Below are positions 1-9,700 of a stretch of 64,000 bases of DNA, in pieces. Position 1 is the stretch's first letter. Each line of letters opens with the position of its first letter. A program made the position numbers and the translations under genes. Origin of the DNA: Eudorina sp. 2006-703-Eu-15 (Eukaryota; Chlorophyta; Chlorophyceae; Chlamydomonadales; Volvocaceae). The stretch covers positions 950,235 through 1,014,234 of the forward strand of contig BDSI01000036.1 in NCBI GenBank assembly GCA_003117195.1, written 5' to 3'. Below the pieces are notes generated by a model that worked only from the letters and a program-made list of their open reading frames with translations, was not told the DNA's origin and ran no database searches.

Positions 1-264
1 CAGGGTGCCAGGGTGCTTCGCACAGGGTCCGGGATGGGTGCGCAAGGCGCTGTGTCCGGCATTGCCACTTACGTAGGCCTTCAAGGCCGCACTCATTTGT
101 TTGACGTCGTGTATCAGAATGGTGCTAGCGAAATGGTCACGGTACGACAGCTACGCACTATGCTTGCCCCCACTAGTCCACGCCCAACACGTGTTCTGCG
201 CGCCTCAGCGGCGGTGACCTCCGTCCAGTCAGGGGACTGGAGCTTGGACTCTGGGGGGCGGTAG
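1..264 (+). CDS. 3' part of a retroelement reading frame (partial, enters from the left)
   Basis: The frame is open from base 1 to a stop at 262-264, so the start lies outside the window. Residues about 19-50 (VSGIATYVGLQGRTHLFDVV, then a YQNG turn and VTVRQLRTML) look like the small beta-rich reader-like module often seen near the C-terminus of algal retroelement polyproteins. That comparison is from memory of the family and is not proven. The frame ends just after a run of six G (253-258), and the next frame (279-860) is open on both sides of this run, so a one-base indel may have split a single ORF. No catalytic domain is visible in the part seen. Confidence 0.35.
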   Translation, partial: QGARVLRTGSGMGAQGAVSGIATYVGLQGRTHLFDVVYQNGASEMVTVRQLRTMLAPTSPRPTRVLRASAAVTSVQSGDWSLDSGGR

Positions 265-278
265 CCGCTGCACTCTCT

Positions 279-860
279 ATGGCCATGCCTGGGGAGCACT
301 CCGCGTCCAAGGTTGCACTCATCTCCAATGCGCTGTCCAGCAGTTTCACCGAGTCCAGCGTGCCCAGCGAGCATGTCGATGTGTTGAAGTCGGCGTTGGA
401 TCTGGGCATGGTGGGGGAGGTCGTTTGCCCTTGGGAGGTCTCACCGGCGGTGCGGTCGGTTTTGATGTCGCATGGTGTCCGCATCATGAAAGGTAAGTCT
501 GCCGATCCTAAGGGGCCGTTGGTGCCGTCGTTTTATGAGTCAGTGCAGCGGCAGGTGTCCGCCGTCCAGTCTGTGTTCTTGTCTGCTTCCGGTCATGTGC
601 TTGATCTGGCCTTGCCAGCGGCAGTCCGTTTCACGCAAAGTTTCGTGGTGGCGCGTGTCCCTGTGTCATATATCGCTACGGCGGATGAGTTGCGCATGCG
701 CTGGTTGAAGTCGTTGCAGCGGCAGGGTCGTTTGCTTATGCTGCGCTGCCCCCTTGTTCCATCCGAGGAGGCGTTGTTCATGTGGGTGATCATTTTCGCG
801 TCGCCGTTGGTCAAGCAGCTGATCGTGAAAGATAGCGGTTTGGTGGAAGATTTGGTTTAA
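279..860 (+). CDS. Unrecognised 193-aa retroelement ORF with methyltransferase-fold-like layout
   Basis: The ATG at 279 gives 193 residues ending in TAA, but the frame is open upstream through at least 240, so the true start is uncertain. The layout (VVCPWEVSP, then HGVRIM, then LDLALPAAVRF, then VPVSYIATADELR.RWLKSLQRQGRL) matches my recollection of SAM-methyltransferase-like domains at the ends of algal retroelement polyproteins. In those, a T/NSPP(F/W) motif precedes LDLALP; here that position reads FLSASGHV, so catalytic activity would be lost. It follows the reader-like fragment by 14 bases in another frame. It could simply be an unknown retroelement protein. I am confident it is coding-like, not of its function. 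Confidence 0.35.
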   Translation: MAMPGEHSASKVALISNALSSSFTESSVPSEHVDVLKSALDLGMVGEVVCPWEVSPAVRSVLMSHGVRIMKGKSADPKGPLVPSFYESVQRQVSAVQSVFLSASGHVLDLALPAAVRFTQSFVVARVPVSYIATADELRMRWLKSLQRQGRLLMLRCPLVPSEEALFMWVIIFASPLVKQLIVKDSGLVEDLV

Positions 861-926
861 AGTTCGTGCCTCGTGGCTTAGTCGCCGCGGATCACCCTGC
901 ATGCATCGGGTGACCGCTTGGGGGGG

Positions 927-978
927 AGTCTCCCCTAGGCACTTATTACGTCAGTAGAGCAGTCATACGGCCTGACAG
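927..978 (+). repeat. 52-bp direct repeat, copy 1
   Basis: This 52-base stretch recurs without mismatch at 8992-9043. It begins right after a run of G that resembles a polypurine tract, 66 bases past the stop of the 193-aa ORF, so it may be the start of a long terminal repeat or a 3' terminal repeat of that retroelement. The sequences on either side of the two copies are not alike. Confidence 0.6.
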
Positions 979-1158
979 CTGTCGCGCCGTTTGGGTGTCA
1001 TCGTCATTTTACTGCGCAGCAAGCAGCAGTTACCTAATTCGGATTTATGTTGGTTAGTTTGTGGCATTAGCCCACCGTTTTGTCGCGAGTGAGGTGTTCC
1101 GTCGCGATGCGTTATGGCGCGCGGTGTAACCGCCGCCCAGTCGGTAGCCGGTCCGTAG

Positions 1159-1174
1159 CAGGGTGGCTATCTTA
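1159..1174 (+). repeat. hAT left terminal inverted repeat
   Basis: CAGGGTGGCTATCTTA, the exact reverse complement of 8408-8423. The preceding 8 bases (1151-1158) are the left copy of the target duplication. Confidence 0.93.
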
Positions 1175-4100
1175 AGATATGAATATATATTCGGCCCAAA
1201 AACTTGGAAAATTTTAGATACTTTTTCCCCGCAGAAAGTGGCAATATAAGAAGTTTTGATGCAGCAAGGTAGCCACGTATCTTTCCGTTGACAGAAACTT
1301 GGTAGATCGACACATCCCCGGATATCTCCGGCCTGGGGTCGATTCTCATTGATATCAGTCGTTTTTGGAGATTTTGGGTACGGCGATCTACCCTTGTTTC
1401 GGCAGTACATAGCCGATGATGCGCCCTATCCGCCTGTCATGTATAGTTCCGGACATGACTATTGAACCCAAATCATACCTTTATTACTTATTGCAAAGGT
1501 GCTTTACGTTTGGACCACACATAGTGAACAGGCGCAGTACACAGTACCGAACGCTTTCGCACGTTCCTTAGTCTCCGTGCGCCTAGCAGAAACTTGTTCG
1601 TGTGCAGAGGTTGCTGTGAAAATAGCTGACAGGCTCTAGCAGTGCGCGAACGTTTCCAATGGTGGCGCGAAACGCACCTTCTGTTGCTCTCTTCGCGGGA
1701 ATGTTTTGTCTTCTAGGCATAATCATGGAAAGATCAAAACTACGTCCACAGAGCTGCTATGTTACCAGCTTCGTCGCGAGTGGTCACACCTGGTGGCGTA
1801 CCCGGTAGCCGCTACCGGGGGCGGGGCGCTAGGGCCTACGTGCGCAGCTGCGCACACTGGAGATGGAATCATATGTGGATGGTGACACGGTACGCATCAG
1901 CCTTTCATGCTGGACAAGGACGCGAAGCGCGTTGTAGTGGTAGGCCCACGTGTGCACGTGTGCATACCGTACCGTGGGTCACCGGAATCCTATCCTCGGA
2001 TGCTGGCGGCGCCTGTGCATCGTGCATGTCAGTCCTTGTTATGCCGCCTGGCCGCAGCCGACAGGAAGCAGCGACCGGACGCGCACCGCCAAGAATGCTT
2101 CATTGCTTCTGCTCTTGTTGTCATACCCCAACGTGTCCCACCACTGTGCCTAGTGCCCACCGCTCCCGCGTCCCTCCTGCGCTCTCCCTCGTCCCTTGCC
2201 TTCACCTTCAGAGCTGGGCGCCGAGCGACAAACACATGTGGCGAGCGCGTGCAGCCGGCAGCTTGGGCAGCGGAGAGAGACACGTAATGTGTTTTGCTGC
2301 GGTAGGTGAACTGTGCGCCGGGCGGTTTGATTGATGGGCGTAAAGGGGTGGGTGATGGGTGTGATGGCGTGGTGTGTTATCACGCTGCACGGCGCCGCCG
2401 TCGGGCATGTGGGCAAGCTGGCCAGACGGCTGGGGCCTCGCTGAAGGGTCCAAGGGTAAGGACGCAATGAGGTTTCAGGGCTTGGCGGCCTTTGGTTCCG
2501 AGCGGAGCCCTGGGAGGCCTAGGAAAGCCCGCACCTGACAAACCATCCTTCCGGGCACGTTGGGGATCCGTGGGTGCCCGAGCAGGGTCGGGCCAGATCA
2601 GTGGGTGTTGGCAGCGGGACTTGTAGGCGAGGGCCGCTTGCGCAGGGGATGGGTGTACGAAAGGGAAGCTTACTTGGTGATGTGCTGTCTTGTGCAAACC
2701 ATAGCCCCATCATGGAGCGCCCGACTGCATACCCGGATCTGACGCGTGCGTGACGCTCTGGGGGCACAGCTGTCACCGGTCCTCGGTAAAATGGTGATCA
2801 GGAGCGCGCCATTGGTTGAGAGTGAGGGGGCAGAGGTTCCTTACGCCCCTCTCCCTGTATCCTGGGGAGAGCGCTTCGGCGCTCCACCCGTCAGGCAGCG
2901 GTGGTTCGCCGGAGGGCCGCGATTTTCCTCGCTCCGGGGCGGGGCGGGGCCCCCTTCGTGCAACAGTTCGCCCTTCCCCTCATCTCGCCCGCGCCTGCCC
3001 CTCGCCGCCTTGCACGCGCGTCCCGTCAGCCCCGCGCCATCCGTCCGCATGTGCTGGCACCGCCCACTGGGGCGGTGACTCGCCTCGATTTCACGGAGGA
3101 GGGGCTGGGACACGGGAGGGAGTGTAGGGCGGGGCGGCAGCGGCGGAGCCGCCGACACCCGAACCGGCAGCGGGCCAGCCGGCCGGGTTCACATAGCCTG
3201 AATCCAAACCTCCGCCCCTCTTGCGTCGTTCTTGGCCCTGCCGGTACTGCCCTTGCCCCTGCATGTATTGCTTCAGTCCGTACTGCCTGCGCCTGCTGGT
3301 GATATCTGCCCAGCTCACACGATATTGTTTCCCACCACCTCCTGCACCTGGTAACCGGGGAGTTGTTTTGCAGCATCCGTGACATTCCTCCTCTCTGTAC
3401 TGGTTGACGATACTGACGCTTTCGTTTCGTCTGGTCCCGCCTCATACTCTGACCCTCTTCCGACGCTCCTGCACCGCATGGCCTCTGGGCATGCCCTCCT
3501 GGCGCAAAGACCTGTCGTGGTCCTCGGCGCGGACTTCAGTGAACGTCGACGGCCGGGCCGGCGAGGAGCTGGAACGGGGGCAAGCATTTGAGCAGGCTTC
3601 GGCTGGCGTGTAGCGTTGTGCTAGGTTTGCTCAGGCGTAGGCTAATCGCGTTGGTGTATCGGGGTCTATACGCGCGGGCGCAGTGGCGGGGGCTCGCATT
3701 GTGTTCTTTCGGCAATGGGAATGGGTTCTGTTGTCGAGGATGGGTGTCGCAGTTGAGGCCAACACCAGGGTTGGTAGCGGCGGCGTTGTTTCGCATGGCG
3801 TCCCTATTGCGGACGGGGGCAAGTGGTGCAGGCGGCTATAAGACTGTGCTAATTCTGCGCTCGAGACATGACATGTGAATGGAGGTACGCTGCACGTTGG
3901 GGTAATGGAGCGGTCTGGAACACACAGACGAGACGTAACACATTGTAACCGATGGCCAAACAAAGCCTCAACACTTGAAAGACCCCGGTGCAGAATCAGA
4001 GCGACGTGCCACGTTCCTTGTGTGCCGAGCTGCCGACGCACCATTACCAGGGGTTGGACAAGGGAACGCAAGGCTCCTGAACAGCTGAAGACGCCAGGGA

Positions 4101-4845
4101 AATCGAAAAATGGCTCACAGCACTGCCACCTTGGCTTGTGTCAACGCTCCATAAGCACAGAGGGATCCGTAACGGTATGAGCGTGCGAATGGGCGCTGTA
4201 AGCGAGCAAGCGGAGCCAGCGAGGGGACCAGGTAACGAAGCACGCCGCTCTCCTATTGTGCCCAGAAGAAGTGGGAAGGGGAACGGAGGAAAGGCGGGGC
4301 TTCCTCAGTACAAGGATGTATGCGTGTTATTACCTGCTAGGCCCTAAAGGCAAGGCTGCACAGGACGGAGGCGGGGACTGGTGCGCGAGTTCAACGGCAG
4401 TTGGAAAGGCGAAAGGTCGGTAGGTGGGTTTGGTAACGGAGGCCGGGGAAAGGGTGCACACAAAACCGTGACTTTTCCTACTCCTGTCTCCGCTGTTCTA
4501 TGTGTCCTTTGCCCTACTACGGAATGCCTGTTACAGTGACACTCAAAAGGCAGCATGGGTATAGTAAGGAACATATTGAGTCAGCGCCGGGTTGGGCCTC
4601 GGGTGGGTTTGGTAAGGGTACGCACGACGCGGACACGCCCAAGGTTTTTATCTGCAACGCACAAAACATGAATCAAGGAAATATTTTTTGTTCCTCTGAC
4701 TGGTTAGCATGTGGTTTCCGTGTAGCCCGAGTGCCCGTAACCGAAGCCGACGAAAGCCCGCGAGAACTGCCACGTTCGTACGCCAATGGCTCTTTTATAA
4801 GCGTCATTTGGCTCGCAATTTCACACTCTGCAAATCCATTTTAGC
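1175..4845. other. Left interior of the hAT element, no recognisable gene
   Basis: This stretch has AT-rich subterminal sequence to about 1750 and then GC-rich sequence with many short overlapping ORFs on both strands. None shows a domain, a consistent splice pattern or similarity to the transposase. It may hold regulatory DNA, a second unrecognised transposon gene or captured sequence. Confidence 0.5.
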
Positions 4846-4853
4846 TATAAAAT
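4846..4853 (+). promoter_or_regulatory. Possible TATA box of the transposase gene
   Basis: TATAAAAT lies 43 bases upstream of the chosen ATG at 4897. A second TATA-like word is near 4794-4798. The spacing would leave a very short 5' leader, as expected for a compact transposon gene. No experimental support. Confidence 0.35.
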
Positions 4854-4896
4854 CTCGGCAACTTCCGTCCTGGTTCATTTGTGTTTCTCTTCCGCA

Positions 4897-7800
4897 ATGG
4901 CTAACGCTAATGCCGCGGCTACCTACTTGGCTAAGGCCAAGGCATCTGACAACAACGCCGTGAAGTCTCCCGCCATCAAGAAGGCTCAGACCAAGAAGCA
5001 GAGCTCGCTCGGTGCGTTCGTGCGCAAGGTGCCCCTGCCCGCATCCTACACGGCCCGCTCGCCGCGGAGGCAGCAAGCTCCTACGAATCCTATCGAGATC
5101 ATTGAAATTGATTCAAGCCCGGAGACTATGCCGGTAAGTCTCAGTGATGACTGAGTAGGGTTCCAAAACTGTTGCTCTTTGCCGTGCGCCTTACTGGTTC
5201 ATTCGGCACTCCCCGCATTTCCCATAGGTGCGCAAGGCGGCTACGAACTTCAACGGCACCAACCTCAATATCATCGAGCGTTTGGATGCTGCTGCGCCTC
5301 CGCGGACCGTGTCTGCGTCACCCAAGGCCCCCAAGCCCGCCGCTACGCCCTCGCCCAACAAGCCCACCCCGTCGGCTGCCGCGCCCTCACCCAAGGCCCC
5401 CAAGCCCGCCGCTACGCCCTCGCCCAACAAGCCCACCCCGTCAGCTGCCGCGCCCTCACCCAAGGCCCCCAAGCCCGCCGATACGCCCTCGCCCAAGAAG
5501 CCCACCCCGTCGGCTGCCGCGCCCTCACCCAAGGCCCCCAAGCCCGCCGATACGCCCTCGCCCAACAAGCCCACCCCGTCGGCTGCAGCGCCTTCACCTT
5601 CGGCTCCCAAGCCCGCCGATACGCCCTCGCCCAACAAGCCCACCCCGTCGGCTGCAGCGCCTTCACCTTCGGCTCCCAAGACTTCGCCCAACAACCCCAC
5701 CCCGTCGGCTGCCCGTGTACATGCATCTCTGCTTAACTAGACAAATAACCTACCGTCCCTTCCCTGATCAACCTATCCGTCGATTCTCGCCCCGCAGTCC
5801 CTGAGGAGCTATGTGGACCTTGCGGCCTTGCTTGCCGCCTCCGACGCGACGCACATCAAGATCGCAGGCCCCTACCAGTCTCGGCCTGCAGGCATGGAGA
5901 TGCTTGACTGCTTGGAGGTACGAAGGGGCATATGGGGTCACACTATGTTGTGGCCAGGGTGGCCATCGCGGACTCCGAGTTCCTGGCCATCACCATCGAC
6001 GAGTCCACCGACCGGACTATCACCCACCACCTTGCCTTGTATGTGTCGTACTCCGACGAGATGGGCGAGGTCAACAACCGGTACCGGAAGCTGCTGCACA
6101 TCAAGGGCAGTGCTAATGCGGCGGCGCTCTTCGACCTCGTAAAGGAGGCCCTGGAGGTACGTTCCCCGCGCAGTTGGGCACCTACAACTATCGGGATGGG
6201 CACTGCGAATTGATGCGCATGGGCTGTACGACTGTACCTATCTTTACCTCACACGCTCTGTAGCCTTGGCAGCGGTCCCTGGGAATCGGGTTTCATGCTG
6301 AGAGCCTGTATATTTGTCGTTGTCCCCTTGCCATCTTTGACCTTTCCAGGAGGACGGCATCGACATGGGCAAGGTTGTCGGCTTCACCAGCGACGGGGCC
6401 AGCGTCATGGTCGGCGAGCACAAGGGTGTTGCGGCACTCCTGAAGAAGGAGTGCCCCGACCTCTTGTCCTTCCACTGCGCCGCCCACAAGCTCGCGCTGT
6501 CTTGCGCGGACCTGTTCAAGGGTGACGAAGACCTGGTGCTGCTGGACACGATGATCTCGAAGATCTACAGCCACTTCAAGGTCTCCCCGCTGCGCAGGGA
6601 TGACCTGCGATCCCTTCAGGAGCTGCTCGGGGCCAAGGAGTACAAGCTCTTGAAGCCCCACACGTGAGTTGTCACCCAAGCAATGGGGACTTCGGCCGCA
6701 GCTGCGAAGTGTGGTAGTGTTGGAATTAACCTGGGCATTCGTTTCGTTTTTTCTCCACAGGGCTGTCCCGTTCTCGCTGCATCCGGCGGCTTAAGGAGCT
6801 GTACCCGGTCCTGCTGGAGTACTTCGAGCAGGAGACTGGTCCCGCCGCCGAAACCATCTACGGCTGGCTGAAGTAAGCAAGCATGCATGCGCAGCGTCTC
6901 TCCTTTGTTGCTTTCGTGTTTGGGCTGGGCATGTTTGGTAGCGGCGCATCACGTTTCTGGAATGCTCTGTTCGATTGCTTGTGTGCTTGACTTGAACAGT
7001 AGGCCTATCTCCCCCCTTGATTACCAAATTGATTTCCCCACCCGGCGTGCCTTGCCACCAACATGGCTCTTGCCCCGACAGAAACGCAAACAACCTCATC
7101 CTGACGTACATCCTGGATGAGATTCTGGGTGTCACCGCTAAGGTCAGCTGCTGCTTTCAGTCGAGCCAGTTGGCGCTTGTGGATGTGGAGTCGTGGCTGG
7201 AGTCTGAGCTGCGCGCCCTCGAGATCAAGTTCACGTACCACAAGGTCAACGACAAGAGCAACGTGCCGCCCACCTTCAGCGCGGCCATCAATGAGCTGCT
7301 CGCGTCGCTGAAGGAGTCGAGTGGGCGGTGGCATGGGCACGACCTAGAGTTGGGCGCGGGTGGGGCAGTTTCCTGGGCTACGTTTGGGGCGGAGGTTTTC
7401 CGTAAGAAGAAGTACGTCAGCAATCTGTGCACCGATTTGATTGCGTTGATTAGGGACCGCTTCCCCGAAGAGGATCTGGGCCATGCCGCAAAGTTCCGGA
7501 TTTTCAGTCCGGAGGTTTTGGCGGCCGTGAAGGAAGGCGCGGCCGAGTCATTTGGATCGGTGGAGATTAAGGCCCTGGGGAAGTGGTACGCAAAGCGTTT
7601 GGGGGGCAATGTCCACGAGGAGTGGAAGCTGCATGCGGTGCACAAGCTGGTCAAGCATGCTAAGCAGGCGAAGGCGCAAGCTCTGGGCAAGGGGCCATTG
7701 CTTGCACGAGAGTTTTACATGATGGAGGGCGTGTGGCTGAAGCGGCTTGCTCCGTTGGTTTGGAAGCTGGTCCAGATCATGCTGGTCATGCAGCCAGCCA

Positions 7801-8072
7801 GCGCTGAGGTGGAGCGGGGTTTCAGCGCAATGAACGACATCAAGTCGTGGGAGCGCACCCAGCTCGACCTGAGCACGCTGGATAAGCTCATGCGCGTGAG
7901 GTTGTGCGGTCCGGAGATCCGGATCAAGCACCAGTCGGAGGACGACCCACCCTACAAGGAGTTCGATGAGCGCATCCTCCCGTTTGCGATGCAGCACTGG
8001 CACAGCAAGAAGCGCTGCGCTGAGCGCAGCTGCCACGGCCCCCGGCCCAAGCGCGCGGCGAAGGGGGACTGA
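4897..8072 (+). CDS. hAT transposase, spliced
   Basis: Cuts and joins the element; the hAT family uses an RNase H-like DDE core with a C-terminal dimerisation region. Exons I infer: 4897-5133, 5228-5716, 5798-5917, about 5958 or 5980 to 6156, 6350-6663, 6761-6872, 7082-8072, nearly all with GT..AG ends. Exon 2 encodes about five 23-residue Pro/Ala/Lys repeats. The core shows TIDESTDRT (first Asp region, near 6000), TSDGASVM (near 6390) and HCAAHKLAL (near 6475). The dimerisation motif QPASAEVERGFSAMNDIKS lies near 7793-7850. Phases agree at most junctions. They do not agree at exon 5 to 6 (phase 2 into phase 1), where the RW-containing motif usual for hAT proteins is also missing, so a small deletion may have inactivated this copy. 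No N-terminal BED finger is evident. The ATG at 4897 is chosen because it opens the first exon ending in a good donor. Confidence 0.85.
5321..5713 (+). repeat. Tandem 69-bp coding repeats inside the transposase
   Basis: About five and a half copies of a 69-bp unit encode a 23-residue Pro/Ala/Ser/Lys-rich repeat (core PSPNKPTPSAAAPS). The last copy is shortened. The repeats keep the reading frame and form a probable disordered linker between the N-terminal segment and the catalytic core. Confidence 0.85.
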
Positions 8073-8222
8073 GTTCTTCCGTTGTGGTGGCGGGAAAGGA
8101 GACTTAGGGGACGTTAAGCATGCTTGCGACGCGAGGCAGGTATCATGCATTGGACTTTCTACTCATAACAACGGCTAACAGAACGGTCAACGAACAATAT
8201 GAGTGTAACGGTATCCGCAGCC

Positions 8223-8266
8223 CGAGAGATATATATATCTCTCGGAGAGATATATATATCTCTCGG
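8223..8266. repeat. Subterminal AT palindrome pair in the hAT element
   Basis: Two adjacent perfect palindromes of the form CCGAGAGATATATATATCTC, each able to form a hairpin or bind a dimeric protein, lie about 160 bases inside the right end. Single GATA/TATCT words recur from here to the terminus. Confidence 0.7.
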
Positions 8267-8407
8267 ACAGATAAAAACTTCTAATCAGGCAACTGCGAAT
8301 CTCTGTAGATATGTCGGGCCGTTTCCAGCCGGCAGTATCTCCCCATTGACAGATACTTTCAGCGTTTCGGAGCCAGGTGTATCTCTGGCCGTAGATACTC
8401 CCAAAAA

Positions 8408-8423
8408 TAAGATAGCCACCCTG
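8408..8423 (-). repeat. hAT right terminal inverted repeat
   Basis: TAAGATAGCCACCCTG is the reverse complement of the left end and is followed by target-duplication copy GTCCGTAG at 8424-8431. Confidence 0.93.
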
Positions 8424-8431
8424 GTCCGTAG

Positions 8432-9469
8432 GTGTGAGGAATCGAGCGGGAAAGAGTGATCGTTCGATTCGTGAGTTGGGATCAGGTAGCAACCGTGAAT
8501 TGCTTTGCGTTGTTTATTCCGTTGCGTATATCTTGGCGTCTTATTTGCGTGTGTATTGGAGCGCCGCGTTGCGGTAAGACTCCAGTCGGCCTTACGAACT
8601 TGAGAGGCGTTCGAACCCGCGAGGTCGTACGTCTGCGTTTGCGCTTATTAGCCAAAAGCGTGCTGGTAAGCATCGCTTTTCGGCTCTGTCTGGATGATTG
8701 TAAGCGTCCTCTGAGCTAGACTAAAGGCCCTGTGCATTCCGATCGCACAAGTACTCTGCTCCTGATCACATCACTACTCACATTGGCATCTTCTCTTACC
8801 GGCAGCTCAGCGCGTGGGAACTCGCGATCCTCACGCTCTGTTGTGACAGCCGGCGCGGTGAGAAGGGGACTTACAGCTTTCTGCTTTGCAGCGCTGTGCG
8901 AGCGCACGTGGTGTGCCTTCGCAACAGCTCTTCATCGTCGAAGCTTGTGGTCGTCCGCTTGCACCTCCATTCCCTTTTAACACTGCATCCCAGTCTCCCC
9001 TAGGCACTTATTACGTCAGTAGAGCAGTCATACGGCCTGACAGCGCGCACCGTGCCATGCGAGCAGAACCTGTGGAATGTTGCTCTGCCCAACCGCCGGT
9101 CACCATTCGGAGCGCCTTGCCCGCTCGAATCAGTTTCCCGACCGTTTGCAGCCCGGTGCAGCCCACAAGGTCTGGGAATACATGCTCGAGCCCGGGGGCT
9201 CCCCCTTTCGTGCAGTTCCTCCGGGAGAGTGGGTTCCCCTACGTACAATGGTGCGTTCTGGCACCGAGCGGGTGTTCGGCAATGTCCATCACCCGCAGCA
9301 GGGCGGCTAGGGCGTCACGCCCCGCTGTACCTCTGGCTCTAACCTTCGAACGAACCCCTCGCCATGGGCTGTCGCCCGTCGCTGCCTGCCTTGGTTGTCG
9401 TCCGTCGACCCCGCCTCGGGGGGTTGGGGAGGAGGTTGAACATCTTCTGGATGGGTGACGGAGGGGATC
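8432..9469. other. Region without recognisable genes
   Basis: Apart from the second copy of the 52-bp repeat (8992-9043) I see only short unsupported ORFs. Once the hAT element is removed, 8432 joins 1158, so this is probably the continuation of whatever the hAT element entered, perhaps retroelement 3' or LTR DNA. Confidence 0.5.
8992..9043 (+). repeat. 52-bp direct repeat, copy 2
   Basis: Identical over 52 bases to 927-978, in the same orientation, and preceded and followed by unrelated sequence. Confidence 0.6.
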
Positions 9470-9700
9470 CAGTGTTGCTATCTTCCAAAACGGGGAAATA
9501 GAATTCTGCAGGCCTGCCGCCAGTACCCAAAAAGTCTTTGGCAGGGCATATTTTGGGGGCCATCCAGGAAGTAAAAACCTCCGAGGCAGGCCGAGAGATA
9601 TTTCTGCGTGTTTCGATAGCTGAGCCACTGCTACCACAACTACGACAGGTATTCTCAGACTTGAAGGGCTAAAACACGCTTTCCTGGCGTCGCGGATGCA
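9470..9700. mobile_element. Truncated, diverged copy of the 507-bp hAT-type MITE
   Basis: It begins with the MITE terminus CAGTGTTGCTATCTT and follows the 15922-16428 copy, with many substitutions and small gaps, to about 9695. It then departs, and no matching opposite end was found before 11740. It is either a truncated MITE or the end of a longer relative. Nothing else is recognisable nearby. Confidence 0.7.

Larger units (their letters stand above)
1159..8423 (+). mobile_element. Full-length hAT DNA transposon, 7,265 bp
   Basis: The element is bounded by perfect 16-bp terminal inverted repeats, CAGGGTGGCTATCTTA at 1159-1174 and its reverse complement at 8408-8423. It is flanked by an exact 8-bp target duplication, GTCCGTAG (1151-1158 and 8424-8431). 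An 8-bp duplication and CAG-type ends are hAT hallmarks, and the interior encodes a spliced hAT transposase (4897-8072). Both subterminal regions are rich in short GATA/TATCT words, plausible transposase-binding sites. The transposase occupies the right half; about 3.6 kb on the left shows no recognisable gene. Confidence 0.93.

Noticed and set aside
1759..2334. 191-aa ORF in the left half of the hAT element
   Set aside because: Unbiased composition, overlapped by several ORFs of similar length, no domain or splice support.
5191..5700. Long Gly/Ala-rich ORF on the minus strand opposite the transposase repeats
   Set aside because: Shadow of the repetitive exon; the plus-strand frame has the splice sites and the continuing transposase.
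8886..9458. 190-aa plus-strand ORF
   Set aside because: Spans the 52-bp repeat and unrelated DNA; no recognisable domain or coding bias.
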